Source of the DNA: Armillaria gallica | Lineage: Eukaryota; Basidiomycota; Agaricomycetes; Agaricales; Physalacriaceae | Direction: 5' to 3' | Length of the DNA: 64,000 nt | Assembly: GCA_037576215.1 (NCBI GenBank) | Contig: JBANDB010000002.1 | Coordinates: 4,712,001 to 4,776,000, forward strand | In this document: positions 24,807 to 34,912 of the stretch, piece after piece | Layout: each line of letters opens with the position of its first letter | Numbering within the stretch: the stretch's first letter is position 1 | Translations under genes and position numbers: made by a program | The notes under the pieces: generated by a model | Told to the model about the DNA's origin: nothing | Database searches by the model: none | What the model saw: the letters and a program-made list of their open reading frames with translations, nothing else

Positions 24807-27800
24807 ATGGCGCTGCTCGTTGTCCTCAGTTTATGTTCCTTAGCCTTGGTCAAGGGGCAGCCGTCGCCTGATGTCCAAGCGAGAATTTCAAAGGCTATCG
24901 CTGATGCAGCCTCCTCACCAAAGCCCGACTACGCCTCGTTCGTGAATCCTTTCATTGGTACAGGTAATGTAATCCCTCGTTGGCGTGTGTCAAATGCTCA
25001 TAGACACACCCAGACAACGAAGGCGACGTTTGGTAAATTAACGGTAATCAGATACTGTGACTGGAACTGATAGTAGTTTCCTCTAGTCCAGGAGCGTCTA
25101 TTCCCTTCGGAATGGTATGAATGAACCGTTTTCATGCACCCCCTTTCCGACATAATTTTGCCAACTAGGCCAAGATCACAACCGATATGACAGGCTATGC
25201 CCCTGCTGGTTCGCCTTTATGCCGCTCCGTGAAATATGCGTAACTCTCACTTATGTAAATTCCAGGCTACATCACGGATGTTACTCAACAGATTAAAGGC
25301 TTCAGTCCTCTTCACGACAGCGGCACCGGCGCATCCGGTGAGTATTTCCTTGATCTTACTCCATGCCGATACTAAGCAATCGCTAGGTGACTACGGATTA
25401 TTCGAAGTCATGCCATTGCTCTGCCCTGGTGGTTACCAGACTTGCACAACTCACTTCGACAAAAGGTTGCGGTCGCGTTTACCTAATACCGATGGTTCGT
25501 ATATCAAGTAAAGTGTCTATCGAGCTTTGATGCCTATAGTCCCTCAGAGGCTACTCCCGGTTACTTTGCTTTGACGTTGGACAATAATATCACCATGGAA
25601 GCAACAGCCACCCGACGGGCCGGATTGGAAAGGTTCAGATTCCCGTCTGGATCTAAGCCATACTTTGTTATTGACCTAGCGAACGATAATGCTGGAACGT
25701 TTGCGGGCGGGTCTATGGATATTGATCCTAAGAAAGGGCGCATCACGATTGGTGGACATTGGGGCCCAAGGTCACTATGATATTTCTTCCAGACACCCAC
25801 AAGTGCTGAACACCTTCATACAGTTTTGGCCCTTCACGATTCAACTATCAGGCATTTGCTTGCTACGACATACTTCACGGCGGTCAACAGAAGCTGGACG
25901 AGTACGGCATCTGGAGAGCAGATGAGTGGGTGCAATCTTATACGTCAGCCATACCATACTGACATAACCTTCCTAGCTACGGTATGGATGCCAAAGGCCT
26001 CGGTCAAACACACCTCAATCTTTCTGTGAACCTCATTGGCGGGCCTATCTATCAATCCGGTGCATTCTTCTCGTTTGCCGACACCCCAGAGAAGATACAG
26101 TTCCGTGTAGGCGTATCGTTCGTATCTACGGAGCAAGCGTGCGCCAATGCCGAATCCGAGATCGGTTCATCTTCCTTTGATAACATTCTTGCACAGGCAA
26201 AAGCGTTGTGGAATGAGAAGTTGAGCAAGGTCGAAATTGATATTGCGAACACCCCGGCGAATATTACTGAAATGCTGTACTCTTCACTTTATCGAGCTTC
26301 TTTGACTCCGGTACGCTTCAATTCTAAGCTCAGATTTATTTCCCTTTTTAAATTCTTCCATAGAACAATGCAACAGGAGAAGGACAAGGCTTGTTTGCCG
26401 GTACTTCATCTTACTACTTCGATTCCTTGTATTGCAGGTGAGCCGCATCTAGTCCACTTTTTTCTTTACTGCATTTTAATGGTCAATATTAGCTGGGATA
26501 CTGTAGGTCCCCGTCTTGTCGCGATGACGGAAGGTCTTGATGCCTTACCTAGTTCCGAACCTTTTACCCTCTCATGGCCCTTCATTCACCCGTGGAATAC
26601 GCACAAATCGTAGATACCTACATCGACGGCTGGCGTAAGAATGGATGGATGCCCGAATGTCGCACAAATAATGTCCCAGGATACACTCAAGGCGGTCAGT
26701 CAATTGGCGTTTTGCAATTTCTTTAGTGCTCACACTTTCGACTGTTCCAGGCTCTAGTGGCGACGTCATCGTCTCTCACTTCGCCATGAGCTATCACAAG
26801 GAGGCAAAAGCTCTGGGGATCGATCTGAATGAATTATTCGCGGCTGCGCTTGCAGACGGTGAACTTAATCCCCCAGAGTGGAATATCCAAGGGCGACAAG
26901 TAAACGTATACAAGTAAGTCGTATGAGAACGCCTTGAAGCGGGATATTGAAGTCATATAAGGCAGTACGGATACATTCCTTTCGGCGTTCTTGACCCAAC
27001 TAGTGTTGGTCGACAAACAAGAGAGGGAAGCAGAACACTCGAGGTTAGTTGTACGGCATAGTAGCATTATTGATCGGCAACTGACTCCCTCTGTTAGTAC
27101 GCCTTCGAAGATTTCGCGATACGTCAAGTCGCACTCCTTTTGGAAAACTCCAAGGAAGAAGAACGATATTACAATCGCTCACTGGTATTAAACTTTTTTT
27201 TGTTTCAAATCCTGTCGCTCATTAATTCCAGTTCTACCGTAACATTTGGGACCCTACCGTTACAAGCGATGGCTTCTCTGGGTTCATGCAGAAGCGCGCC
27301 ATGAACGGGACCTTCATTTACAGTGATCCTATCAACTGTTCGCCAAAAAATGTGGGTTCGCGGTCGTGTTCATTGGAACAGGACAACGTCAATGGTTTCT
27401 ACGAATCCTCTTCTTGGGAGTACAGTTGGTTTGTGCCCCATGACACTGCCTATTTAATTGGCCTCATGGGCGGAAACGTGAGCTTTCCCCCCTTTTTTAA
27501 AGCAGTTACATCGTACTAATATTATGGGGTGACAGGAAACATTCCTGAGCCGTCTTGATCACTTCTTCGATGTAAGATTCCATTTTGCCCAATTAGTAGA
27601 AGAATTAGAATGACCGACCTCATTATAGGGCGGCTACTACCTTGCAGGCAATGAACCGTCATTCCAGGTTTGTTGACCTATCATTGCGTCTCGTCATGAA
27701 GATGACCCTTCTCGCTCTAGACGCCCATCGGCTACCATTATGCTGATAAGCCAGCCCAATCCGTTGATCGAGTGCGAAAGGTTGTTTTCCAAAACTTCGG

Positions 27801-28323
27801 GATCAGTACGTCGTTCTTATACCTGCGTCGAACGTCTGATTGAGGATCTTACAGCCGCGGCCGGTTTACCGGGCAACGACGACCAAGCGGCTATGGCCTC
27901 TTTACTGACGTTCCATCTTCTGGGCCTCTATCCGGGTTAGTCGCACCTGCTAAGGATCATCTCTATCCAGCTAATAATGCTGAATTTTTAGTCCCGTCCA
28001 CGACCGAATTCCTCATTCTCTCACCCTTCATTCCCAAGTACACCATTCACAACTCCTACCTTAACACCAGCACCACGGTCACCGTTGTCAACTATGACGC
28101 TAATTCTGTGCAGGAGAACATTCCTTCTGGCGTCCCTGCGTATGTGGCGAATGTCACTGTTAACGGAGAAGTAACCACAAGGTGCCATTTCGACTTCTTC
28201 GACACTTTTAGAGTTGGTGGCGACGTAGTTATCACTCTAACGGCGGATAAAGACAGCGCAAATAGTTGCGAGGGTTCCCTACCCGCTAGTCTTTCCGCTG
28301 GAGGGTTCAGTCAACCGAGATAA
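24807..28323 (+). CDS. Secreted GH92 alpha-mannosidase
   Basis: Exo-acting calcium-dependent alpha-mannosidase trimming alpha-1,2/1,3-mannose from glycans and mannoproteins. The signal peptide is MALLVVLSLCSLALVKGQ. About 15 exons with short introns. Family blocks in order are YASFVNPFIGTG joined to DNEGDV, PGASIPFGM, KGFSPLHDSGTGASGDYGLF, SSLYRASLTP, NATGEGQGLFAGTSSYYFDS, then CSWDT joined over an intron to FRTFYPLM, DGWRKNGWMPECRTNNVPGY, ESSSWEYSWFVPHD, GYYLAGNEPSF, PIGYHYADKP and SGLPGNDDQAAMASLLTFHL. The catalytic acid/base region (NEPSF...YHY) and the GNDD motif are present. The frame stays open through every junction checked, so the gene looks functional. Together with GH76 downstream it points to mannan or mannoprotein turnover. 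Confidence 0.94.
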
Positions 28324-28509
28324 TTCCCTTCCCTGATTTCAGGGTTGGTTTAGATCTCCATTTGTCAACTTCTTTCTTCCTTACGAATCTGAATGAGTGA
28401 GGCTTGAATTTGCGTCGGAAATATAGTTGGTAGCAATAATGTATGTATCATGGCATATCCATGTCTTGAATAATTTGTAGGTCAATAGGATGGTCCTTGG
28501 GATATGAGT

Positions 28510-29171
28510 TCACCTACCTATGCCCACATCTGCAAGGAAGGATTTGAACAATAGTCTTTCATTTTCTGGAAGGGCCTTCCGAAAACTGTCAAGTATGTCG
28601 GATGTCAAGATGAGCTGTGTCAACACGTGGGGCATTCTTTCGCCTCTATCCATCATTAACCCCACCAAAAAAACGATATCTTCGAGATCCGATGCTAATT
28701 TGATACCGTTCCATCGGTCTCCATATGTTCTTATCTTGTCGGCCAGCAGAAGATTACATGCAGCATAACGAATGTGGCCAAGCTGTCGGGTGTAAGGCAT
28801 CAAGGTAGGAAGCACTGTAGCATGATTGGTGGACATGTCGCAACGGATAGCTTCTAAGGGGTGCATGTAGGTAACATTGACGCGTAGTTGAAACTTTCCG
28901 CACTGAAAATTCTTTAGGCAGAGCAGGAGGTCCAAAGCGCGATCTTTGGGTGAGGAAATGGAAAGATGCGACGTTTACATCCAAATCCTAGCAACCAGTT
29001 ACTACTCCGCAGCGAACAGAAAAAGAAAAACACAATTCACCTTGTGAAGCGCCTCGAACCGTGCAGCGACACAGCTGCCCCCCCAACGAGCATCGCCGGT
29101 ATTTTCGCCCTTACAGCGGCCTGAAATATGAGCCCCGCCGGCGTCATGAGATGCTCAGGAAGACGCTCCAT
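28510..29171 (-). CDS. Small nucleotidyltransferase-fold-like protein, possible one-base frameshift
   Basis: Starts MERLPEHLMTPAGLIFQAAV at 29171, then AMLVGGAAVSLHGSRRFTR, an intron, and DLDVNV. A GG-x-A/S...DLD pattern is the usual helix-turn plus Asp pair of the polymerase-beta-like nucleotidyltransferase fold. The rest reads SPKDRALDLLLCLKNFQCGK, LRVNVTYMHPLEAIRCDMST, YTRQLGHIRYAACNLLLADK, SDLEDIVFLVGLMMDRGERM and ends at 28510. About 195 residues. Between DLDVNVASF and SSPKDRALDL (near 28965) the frame slips by one base with no clear intron. The function is not known; the fold call rests on the Gly-Gly/Asp-x-Asp pattern only. Confidence 0.55.
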
Positions 29172-29381
29172 CTCCCCGACCTTCCACAGAGCTTCCTATA
29201 AGAACTTTATAAGAAATTTAAAGGAAATTGGGCGGGAAAGAGGCGGCCCAAGTTGGAGTCCAGATTAGGATAGATGGGATTGTTGGACACGGTCACGACA
29301 GCTGAGAAGTTCGATCGGCCACCCCAGATCCACCTTTCTCTCTTTTCGACCTCTACCTCGACGACAAGCCAGGCGCTGTAC

Positions 29382-32286
29382 ATGTCTCTGAGCAGGCTCT
29401 CTCCATCCCATCATGTCGACAGAGGTCAAATTTCGAGGCGCAGTAATCATCTTTCATCGTCTGAAAGAAGCGCCAATGAACTAAGCGCGAGTCCGCGCCC
29501 TACAACGGTAGGCATCATCTGGTATATGCTCGTTTGTGCTGAAATGTGTACAGTTAGGTGTAGAGTCAGCTGTGATGCGTCTATTCGCGTCTACAAAGAA
29601 ATTGCTGGTAGCATTGACGCAGTGGAGTTTGATGAAAGTGGACGAGGCCTATGTCAGCGATGTATACGTTCGGGTGGGAAACGACTTCAATGCTGCTATA
29701 GCAGCGTTTTCTCAGTTTAATGTCGACATGAAGTGAGTCCCACTCTTATTGGCCCAGCGATACCTGACCGTGGATAGTGAGTTTCAGTCTTTTCCAGCCG
29801 ACTTGCGGAATGTCCTGGAACAGTGTCTTGCCGAGGACCCCACACCCGAGAGTCTCGAATTATATCTTCCGAGCGTTAAAAAGATCACCAATCTGCTCTC
29901 TGGTCTGCACGTAAAGCAATCCGCTTGCCGTCGCCAACTCTCCGACCAACGGCGGGGTTCTCAACATGACAGCCGAACGGACAGTCGCTCGTCACGCGGG
30001 CCGAACTCCCGTCTGAGTCCACTTTCGAAGAGCACCACAGAGGACGGCGAATGTCTGGGAGCTGCTCCCCCATTCAGCAGAAGGAATACCGGCAAAGCGT
30101 CCCGTGGTCCTCTCAGTCCCGTGGGGGAGGTTTCCTTTGAAAGCCTGTCATACCCTGAGCAGACATCCTACACGTCTCATAAATCATCGTCATCGCATCG
30201 CCCGCCTGTCCCATCTAAACATCCTCCAGTCGCTGGTTCTTCCCCCGCAAAGACTTTTTCTCAACGGGCTCCACATCAGAGACGAGGCGTCATGCATACG
30301 TATGCTTACCACGGCCTGAATCTCCAGATGTCGTTGTTGAGCCTCCGAGTCCGGAAAGCCAGGAGGAAGCATCAAATAACAGTCACCTTCCGTCGACTGA
30401 TACCGCGACTCCCGACGTGGTGGATTCACTTGTTGCTCTAAACAAAAGCGACATTCTCGAACGCCGCGCTTCAAAGCGATACTCATCCTACAATATTTCT
30501 AAAATGATTGACTCTACACGAGAAAAGTTCAAGGGCAAGACGCACTCCATGTTGGCTTCGCCTGCGTTGACGCCGAGGGAGCTGGCAGCTCTTGTTAATC
30601 TAGACGATGACAGAACTTCTCCTTCTGCCTCTTCTCCCGGTCCGCCTATGAGGCGAGGGTCCGTTTTGTCTTCTCTTTCCCCTTCGCTCGGTGCGACTTT
30701 ACAATCGCCAGGACGCCCAATATCCCCGTCGACCACTCGCACTTCCACTCGCACTCCCAACCGCACTCCCAACCGTACACCAGAACCGCCGTCACGTCCT
30801 CCGTCCCCGAAGAAACCATCAGTTTCAAATCTCGGTAGGGGATGTCCGCCTGCTTCGTCAAAGTTGACCGTCTTCCTGCAAATTGACAAAGAAGTCAAAA
30901 AAACCGTGATAGAACCCGGTCTGTCACTACCTTCGATTCGAATGTTATTCGTGGACCGTTTCGCCTACAATCCCGGCGCTGATAATTTCCCTGCTATCTA
31001 TATCCGTGATCCTTCAAGCGGTGTACGGTACCAGCTGGAAGATGTGAACGAGATTCAAGAAAAGTGCTTGCTTTCCTTGAATATCGAACGTGAGCACTCA
31101 TAATATGGAAATTGAAATCCCAGCTAACGTACTGCATGCAGCTCTTGGGCAGGTTAAACAGCACATGGATACACAGATTTCAACTTTGTCTGAGGATATG
31201 AAAGAGCTGAAATCTGCCGTCAACAGGATTAGTATGCAATCCCTCATATACAGCCCTATAGCTGAGAGTGCCCCCTCGACTCCCCCACCGGTCTCCGCCC
31301 GCCTATCACGGTTCACTGGCTCAAACTTCTTCCCTGCAACCCCGCCTCAGACACCTTCCACCACCGGTCAAGCGTTGAAACTGCAATTAACGTCTTTAGA
31401 ATATCCTCCGCGCGCCATGGCTGACCTCAAGACACAGTTTGACGAGGTACAATGTCTACGGAGGGACCTGGGCGTCATGAGACAGCTCTACACCGATTTC
31501 ATGAAGCAAACCAAGGAGTCTTTGAGCACTCTCCGTACGCAAACCCAGACAGTGAAGCAACTGGCCAATGCAAATGTTGGTGGTGACCGTGCTATTGTCG
31601 ACGCTGGCAAGAAGGCTCTCGATACTCGAAGTCAGAATATTTTGACAGAGGTGGAGAGGCTGCAGGATGCGATTGATGCAGTGAAGGCCGACGTATTGAA
31701 GAGACACATAACGCCCAAACCTCAGTACATGAAGTCGATTCGGAAGGATGCAGACGCGGCAGCAGCCGAGCTGGGGAGCCTCAAAGAGCATCTTGCGACG
31801 ATCAAGCCCATGTGGAAGAAGACGTGGCGAGAAGAGCTACAAAATATCGTTGAGGAGCAAGACTTCCTCAATCATAACGAGGAGCTCCTGAGTGATCTTC
31901 TGGAGGATCACAAAGCTTTAGGAGAAGTCCTGGGGCATTTGGAACAGGTCGTCACCGTGGGGTCGCACAGGGGACGAGGACGCCTTCCTGTGGTACGCAC
32001 GGAAAGCAAGGGCGATCTAGGCACTGTATTGCTGCAGATACGAGGTGCAGCTATCGACCCGGAGAAGCGTCTGAAAGCCATAGAGGAGAGCCAGAAGAAT
32101 CGAGAGAAAGAGAAGGCCAAGAGGTCGGACGACGATCTACAGACCAAGTTGACAGAGTTCGTCGGTGGGAAGAAGTTGAAACTAACGGGTGGGGTAGAAG
32201 AAGTGGAGCGGCTGAGGCAAAAGCGGAGCGATCAGGCGTTAAAGACTATGTTCAATGGCGCTCGTGCGGGTTTGAGCAGTCCTTGA
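29382..32286 (+). CDS. BUD6: Bud6/AIP3 actin-interacting polarity protein
   Basis: Bud6 binds actin monomers and helps formins nucleate actin cables at growth sites. After a short first exon (MSLSRLSPSHHVDRGQISRR) and an intron come LGVESAVMRLFASTKKLLVA, YVSDVYVRVGNDFNAAIAAF and LRNVLEQCLAEDPTPESLEL, the AIP3 N-terminal module. A Ser/Pro/Thr linker follows with tandem TPNRTPNRTP. The C-terminal core starts SKLTVFLQIDKEVKKTVIEP, then VRYQLEDVNEIQEKCLLSLN, joins over intron 31092-31140 to PLGQVKQHMDTQ, and continues through coiled coils (QQ/EL-rich) to SDQALKTMFNGARAGLSSP. The in-frame ATG at 29274 was rejected because 29274-29381 is pyrimidine-rich leader-like. A frame change near 30240-30300 is explained by a plausible 44-nt intron. 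Confidence 0.9.
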
Positions 32287-32642
32287 CTTCCCTTCTCGTA
32301 TTTTTCTGTGCATATTAAAAATTTTGTAGCGATTTCTTGATTATACCAGTACAAATGTAGATTTGCTCATCTAGGCGGACTTTTGTATATCTTCGGACTA
32401 TTGTGTATTCTAGGATCATGCTGTTATATAAATCCTAATCTCGTAGTATGTCAATAGCTAGTGTTGGTAGCAAGTTGGTAGTCAGTATGTTGTATCTACT
32501 ATTATGCAAGACGCAGCAGGGCTGCTTCTAAATTTAGATCTTGGGCTGTTTCGCAATTTAGGTTCCCATATAAGTATCACCCTGCACCTGCGGATGCACT
32601 GGTTTCACTTCCAAGTTTCCTCCCCTTCCTCCCACAACAACG
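32287..32642. other. Intergenic stretch
   Basis: AT-rich 3' region of Bud6 followed by a CT-rich block (32590-32640, TTTCCTCCCCTTCCTCCCAC-type) directly before the next ATG, resembling a fungal core promoter. No gene seen. Confidence 0.5.
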
Positions 32643-33955
32643 ATGTCTACAACTCCTCCCCCTCCAGCCTATTCTACCGCCACTGGAATTCAGCTCGCTC
32701 GCGACGCAGAGCTTCTTATTCAAGACTTCTTGCCTGCACCTAACGAATATACTGGTGCTCCCAGCGGGATTCCGCTGCCTCTCTGTATCCCTCAAATCGC
32801 CACTAACTTCGACTCTCCCTTCTCTCGCGGCTACAATAATGTTCTATCGGAGGCTGTGGACATCCCTCAGGCTGAGCTTTTGGCCTTCATTGACGGTCTG
32901 AACCTCGCTATGACGGCGAGTCCACCCCTTCGTGTAGTGGACACGGCGGGTATGATCATTGGTCTCATGTTGGTCCTTTGAATCAAATTGTATGACAATT
33001 CTTACTGACTCTCAAATTCTCAGACCATATCACTGGACAATAATAGCTGGTGTTGCAATGCAGACCGCGGCCCAGACAGGGATGCGTGTTCTATCGAAAA
33101 CCCTTACGGACCGTTACCTGCGCGCGGCCAATCAACGCCTGTTCAAACCGCGAGGCCTCTCCGTCCGCTTGTGCACTACGAATGCTATGATGAAGCTCAT
33201 TGCTGGTGCAGGCGGGGAAGCGCCCAAGATATCCATGATGAATAAAATCGGTCGAACAGCAGGGACCGTCCTGCTCTGGCTCCCAATTCCTTTCAGTAGC
33301 CGTATCGTGCGCGCCATAGCTGATAAGCCCGACAAGATCGCTCCTTCTGAGGGCCCTAAAAAGAATCTCGTGCTTAAACGACGCCTCCAAGTTGTCGACG
33401 GTTTGGCACTCCCGCTGGAGCTTGATGATATACCTCCCCTCATAAGCCGGAGGGCATGATGGACAAGATGAATGAATATGGTGTGAGATTCGACAAGTAT
33501 AGAAATAACAAGAAGGAAAAGAAAAACGAGACCCGACGCAGGGAGCTGGCTCGCTTAGAAGCCGGGGGCTCTGATTTGAGCCGGTGGGAAAGGCTGCAAC
33601 GCATGAGGATGGAGCATAATAAGAGACGAGGTGGTCTGATAAGCGCGATCCTCGGGCCGAAGGAGTCTAAGCTAGAGAGACGAGTAGCGAATGCTGACCT
33701 TCTCGAGCACTGGGGTACTGAGAAGGTTGTCTGGATCGTCATAATGAACGAAGAGAAAGGTGAAGTTATATCTCTTTACTCCCAAATCCTAGTTTTATCT
33801 CATGTTCACCAGATCGAGAAATCGAAGGAATTGAAATTGCTGATAGTCTTGAAGATGAGGAACGCATCGATGACAAGATGTGGAATCAAGTCATGGAGTT
33901 AGAGCGTGATGAATTGGACGAGGAGTTGTTAATGGAAGCAGATCAAAAGAAGTAG
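32643..33955 (+). CDS. Conserved fungal protein of unknown function
   Basis: Starts MSTTPPPPAYSTATGIQLAR, with LPLCIPQIATNFDSPFSRGY and LLAFIDGLNLAMTASPPLRV. It then joins over intron 32970-33024 to PYHWTIIAGVAMQTAAQTG, followed by RYLRAANQRLFKPRGLSVRL and hydrophobic AGTVLLWLPIPFSSRIV. The C-terminal part is highly charged (YRNNKKEKKNETRRRELARL) and ends ELDEELLMEADQKK. This resembles a widespread fungal family without assigned function; the hydrophobic middle suggests membrane contact. Around 33436-33439 the trace needs one extra C (CCCC where five would keep frame) to join DDIPP to HKPEGMMDKMNEYG; a real or technical one-base deletion is likely. Confidence 0.72.
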
Positions 33956-34802
33956 AAATACCGTGACAGTATGAAACGAAGACGGACTTGTGAACATTAG
34001 TTATATTCGTCAATTAAACGAAGTATATTGAAACGAACAAACCCAGAATCATATACCGACCATGAGCGTTTCTCACAGATACGGATTTTTGTATTACTAC
34101 CAATTCCCTTGGACAATAAAGATTTTGATGCTGGGGGCCAACTGTCACGTGTTGGCGGACATACCATTTTAGGCGAATTATCTCTCCACGGACCCAGATG
34201 ACTTGCTTTAAGACGAAAACCATTGCAGGAAACGACAAAATACAGTATGATTAAAGAAGTACCTACTTTTGCATCAAATATGTTGGAATATGGCAATCCG
34301 GCATCATGCCGATCTTGCTTATTAAGGAAGAAGATGTAGGAAATGTATAGAAGATTCTAGTAAATAGTCTTTTAGTATAAAAGTAGGTACTGTAGTGTAC
34401 ATCCTCATGCGTTTGCAGAGCTCAGCCAAGCGCGATACTATTGGCTTGACACCGCGCATGTACATACTGGGAACAAACTGATCCCCCGTTTTACAACAAA
34501 ATATATATATTTAAAAGGGCTTGAAGCTCTATAAATGGTAACTCTGGCATACATGGTCCTTAACTTCCAGATTTCAAAAGCACGGGTCCTTAGGGCAAAA
34601 ATATCGAAAATATATTATATCCAAAGGCTCCAGAGGGCCAGAACATGTAAAAACATGCCCCCTGCAAGGTTCGAACTTACGACCTCTAGCTTAAGTTGGG
34701 GAGTGCGCGAGCTGCGAGCGCACCTGCGAGCATTGGCGAGCTCTGGAGCCGGCTACAAAGGGTACCAACAAACTTACCGAGCTTGCGAGGAAAACATTAC
34801 AC
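33956..34802. other. AT-rich intergenic stretch with a tRNA 3'-half relic
   Basis: No protein-coding gene seen; short frames at 33997-34296 (-) and 34535-34843 (+) have no motif and the latter runs over tRNA sequence. It contains TATATATAT near 34503 and a tRNA 3'-half-like block at 34655-34702. Confidence 0.5.
34655..34702 (-). other. tRNA-like 3' half (relic)
   Basis: On the minus strand this reads an anticodon-loop-like CTTAAGC, then GGTCGTAAGTTCGAACCTTG with a B-box-like TTCGAA loop, then the acceptor 3' end GGGGGCA. The matching 5' acceptor strand (TGCCCCC) is not found within 100 bases upstream, so it looks like a lone half rather than a working gene. Confidence 0.35.
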
Positions 34803-34876
34803 TGCTCCTGGCCAGAGTCGAACTGGCGATCCCCAGATTATGAGACTGGTGCTCTAACCAACTGAGCCACAGAAGC
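34803..34876 (-). tRNA. tRNA-Met (CAT), elongator type
   Basis: The minus strand folds into a complete cloverleaf. The acceptor pair is GCTTCTG / CAGGAGC with discriminator A, the D arm is GCTC-AGTTGGTTA-GAGC, the anticodon arm is CCAGT-CTCATAA-TCTGG with anticodon CAT, and the T arm is GCCAG-TTCGACT-CTGGC. There is no intron. It sits 36 bp downstream of the stop of the TET/JBP-like gene on the same strand. Confidence 0.92.
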
Positions 34877-34912
34877 ACATGCACAGACTCTGTGCAAGCT
34901 CTAAATAAATTA

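Noticed and set aside
30240..30300. Possible frameshift in Bud6
   Set aside because: A 44-nt GT...AG intron (from GTTCTTCCC to CACATCAG) restores the frame.
30735..30790. Short tandem repeat in Bud6
   Set aside because: Codes for a TPNRTPNRTP linker in frame; ordinary low-complexity sequence rather than a separate element.
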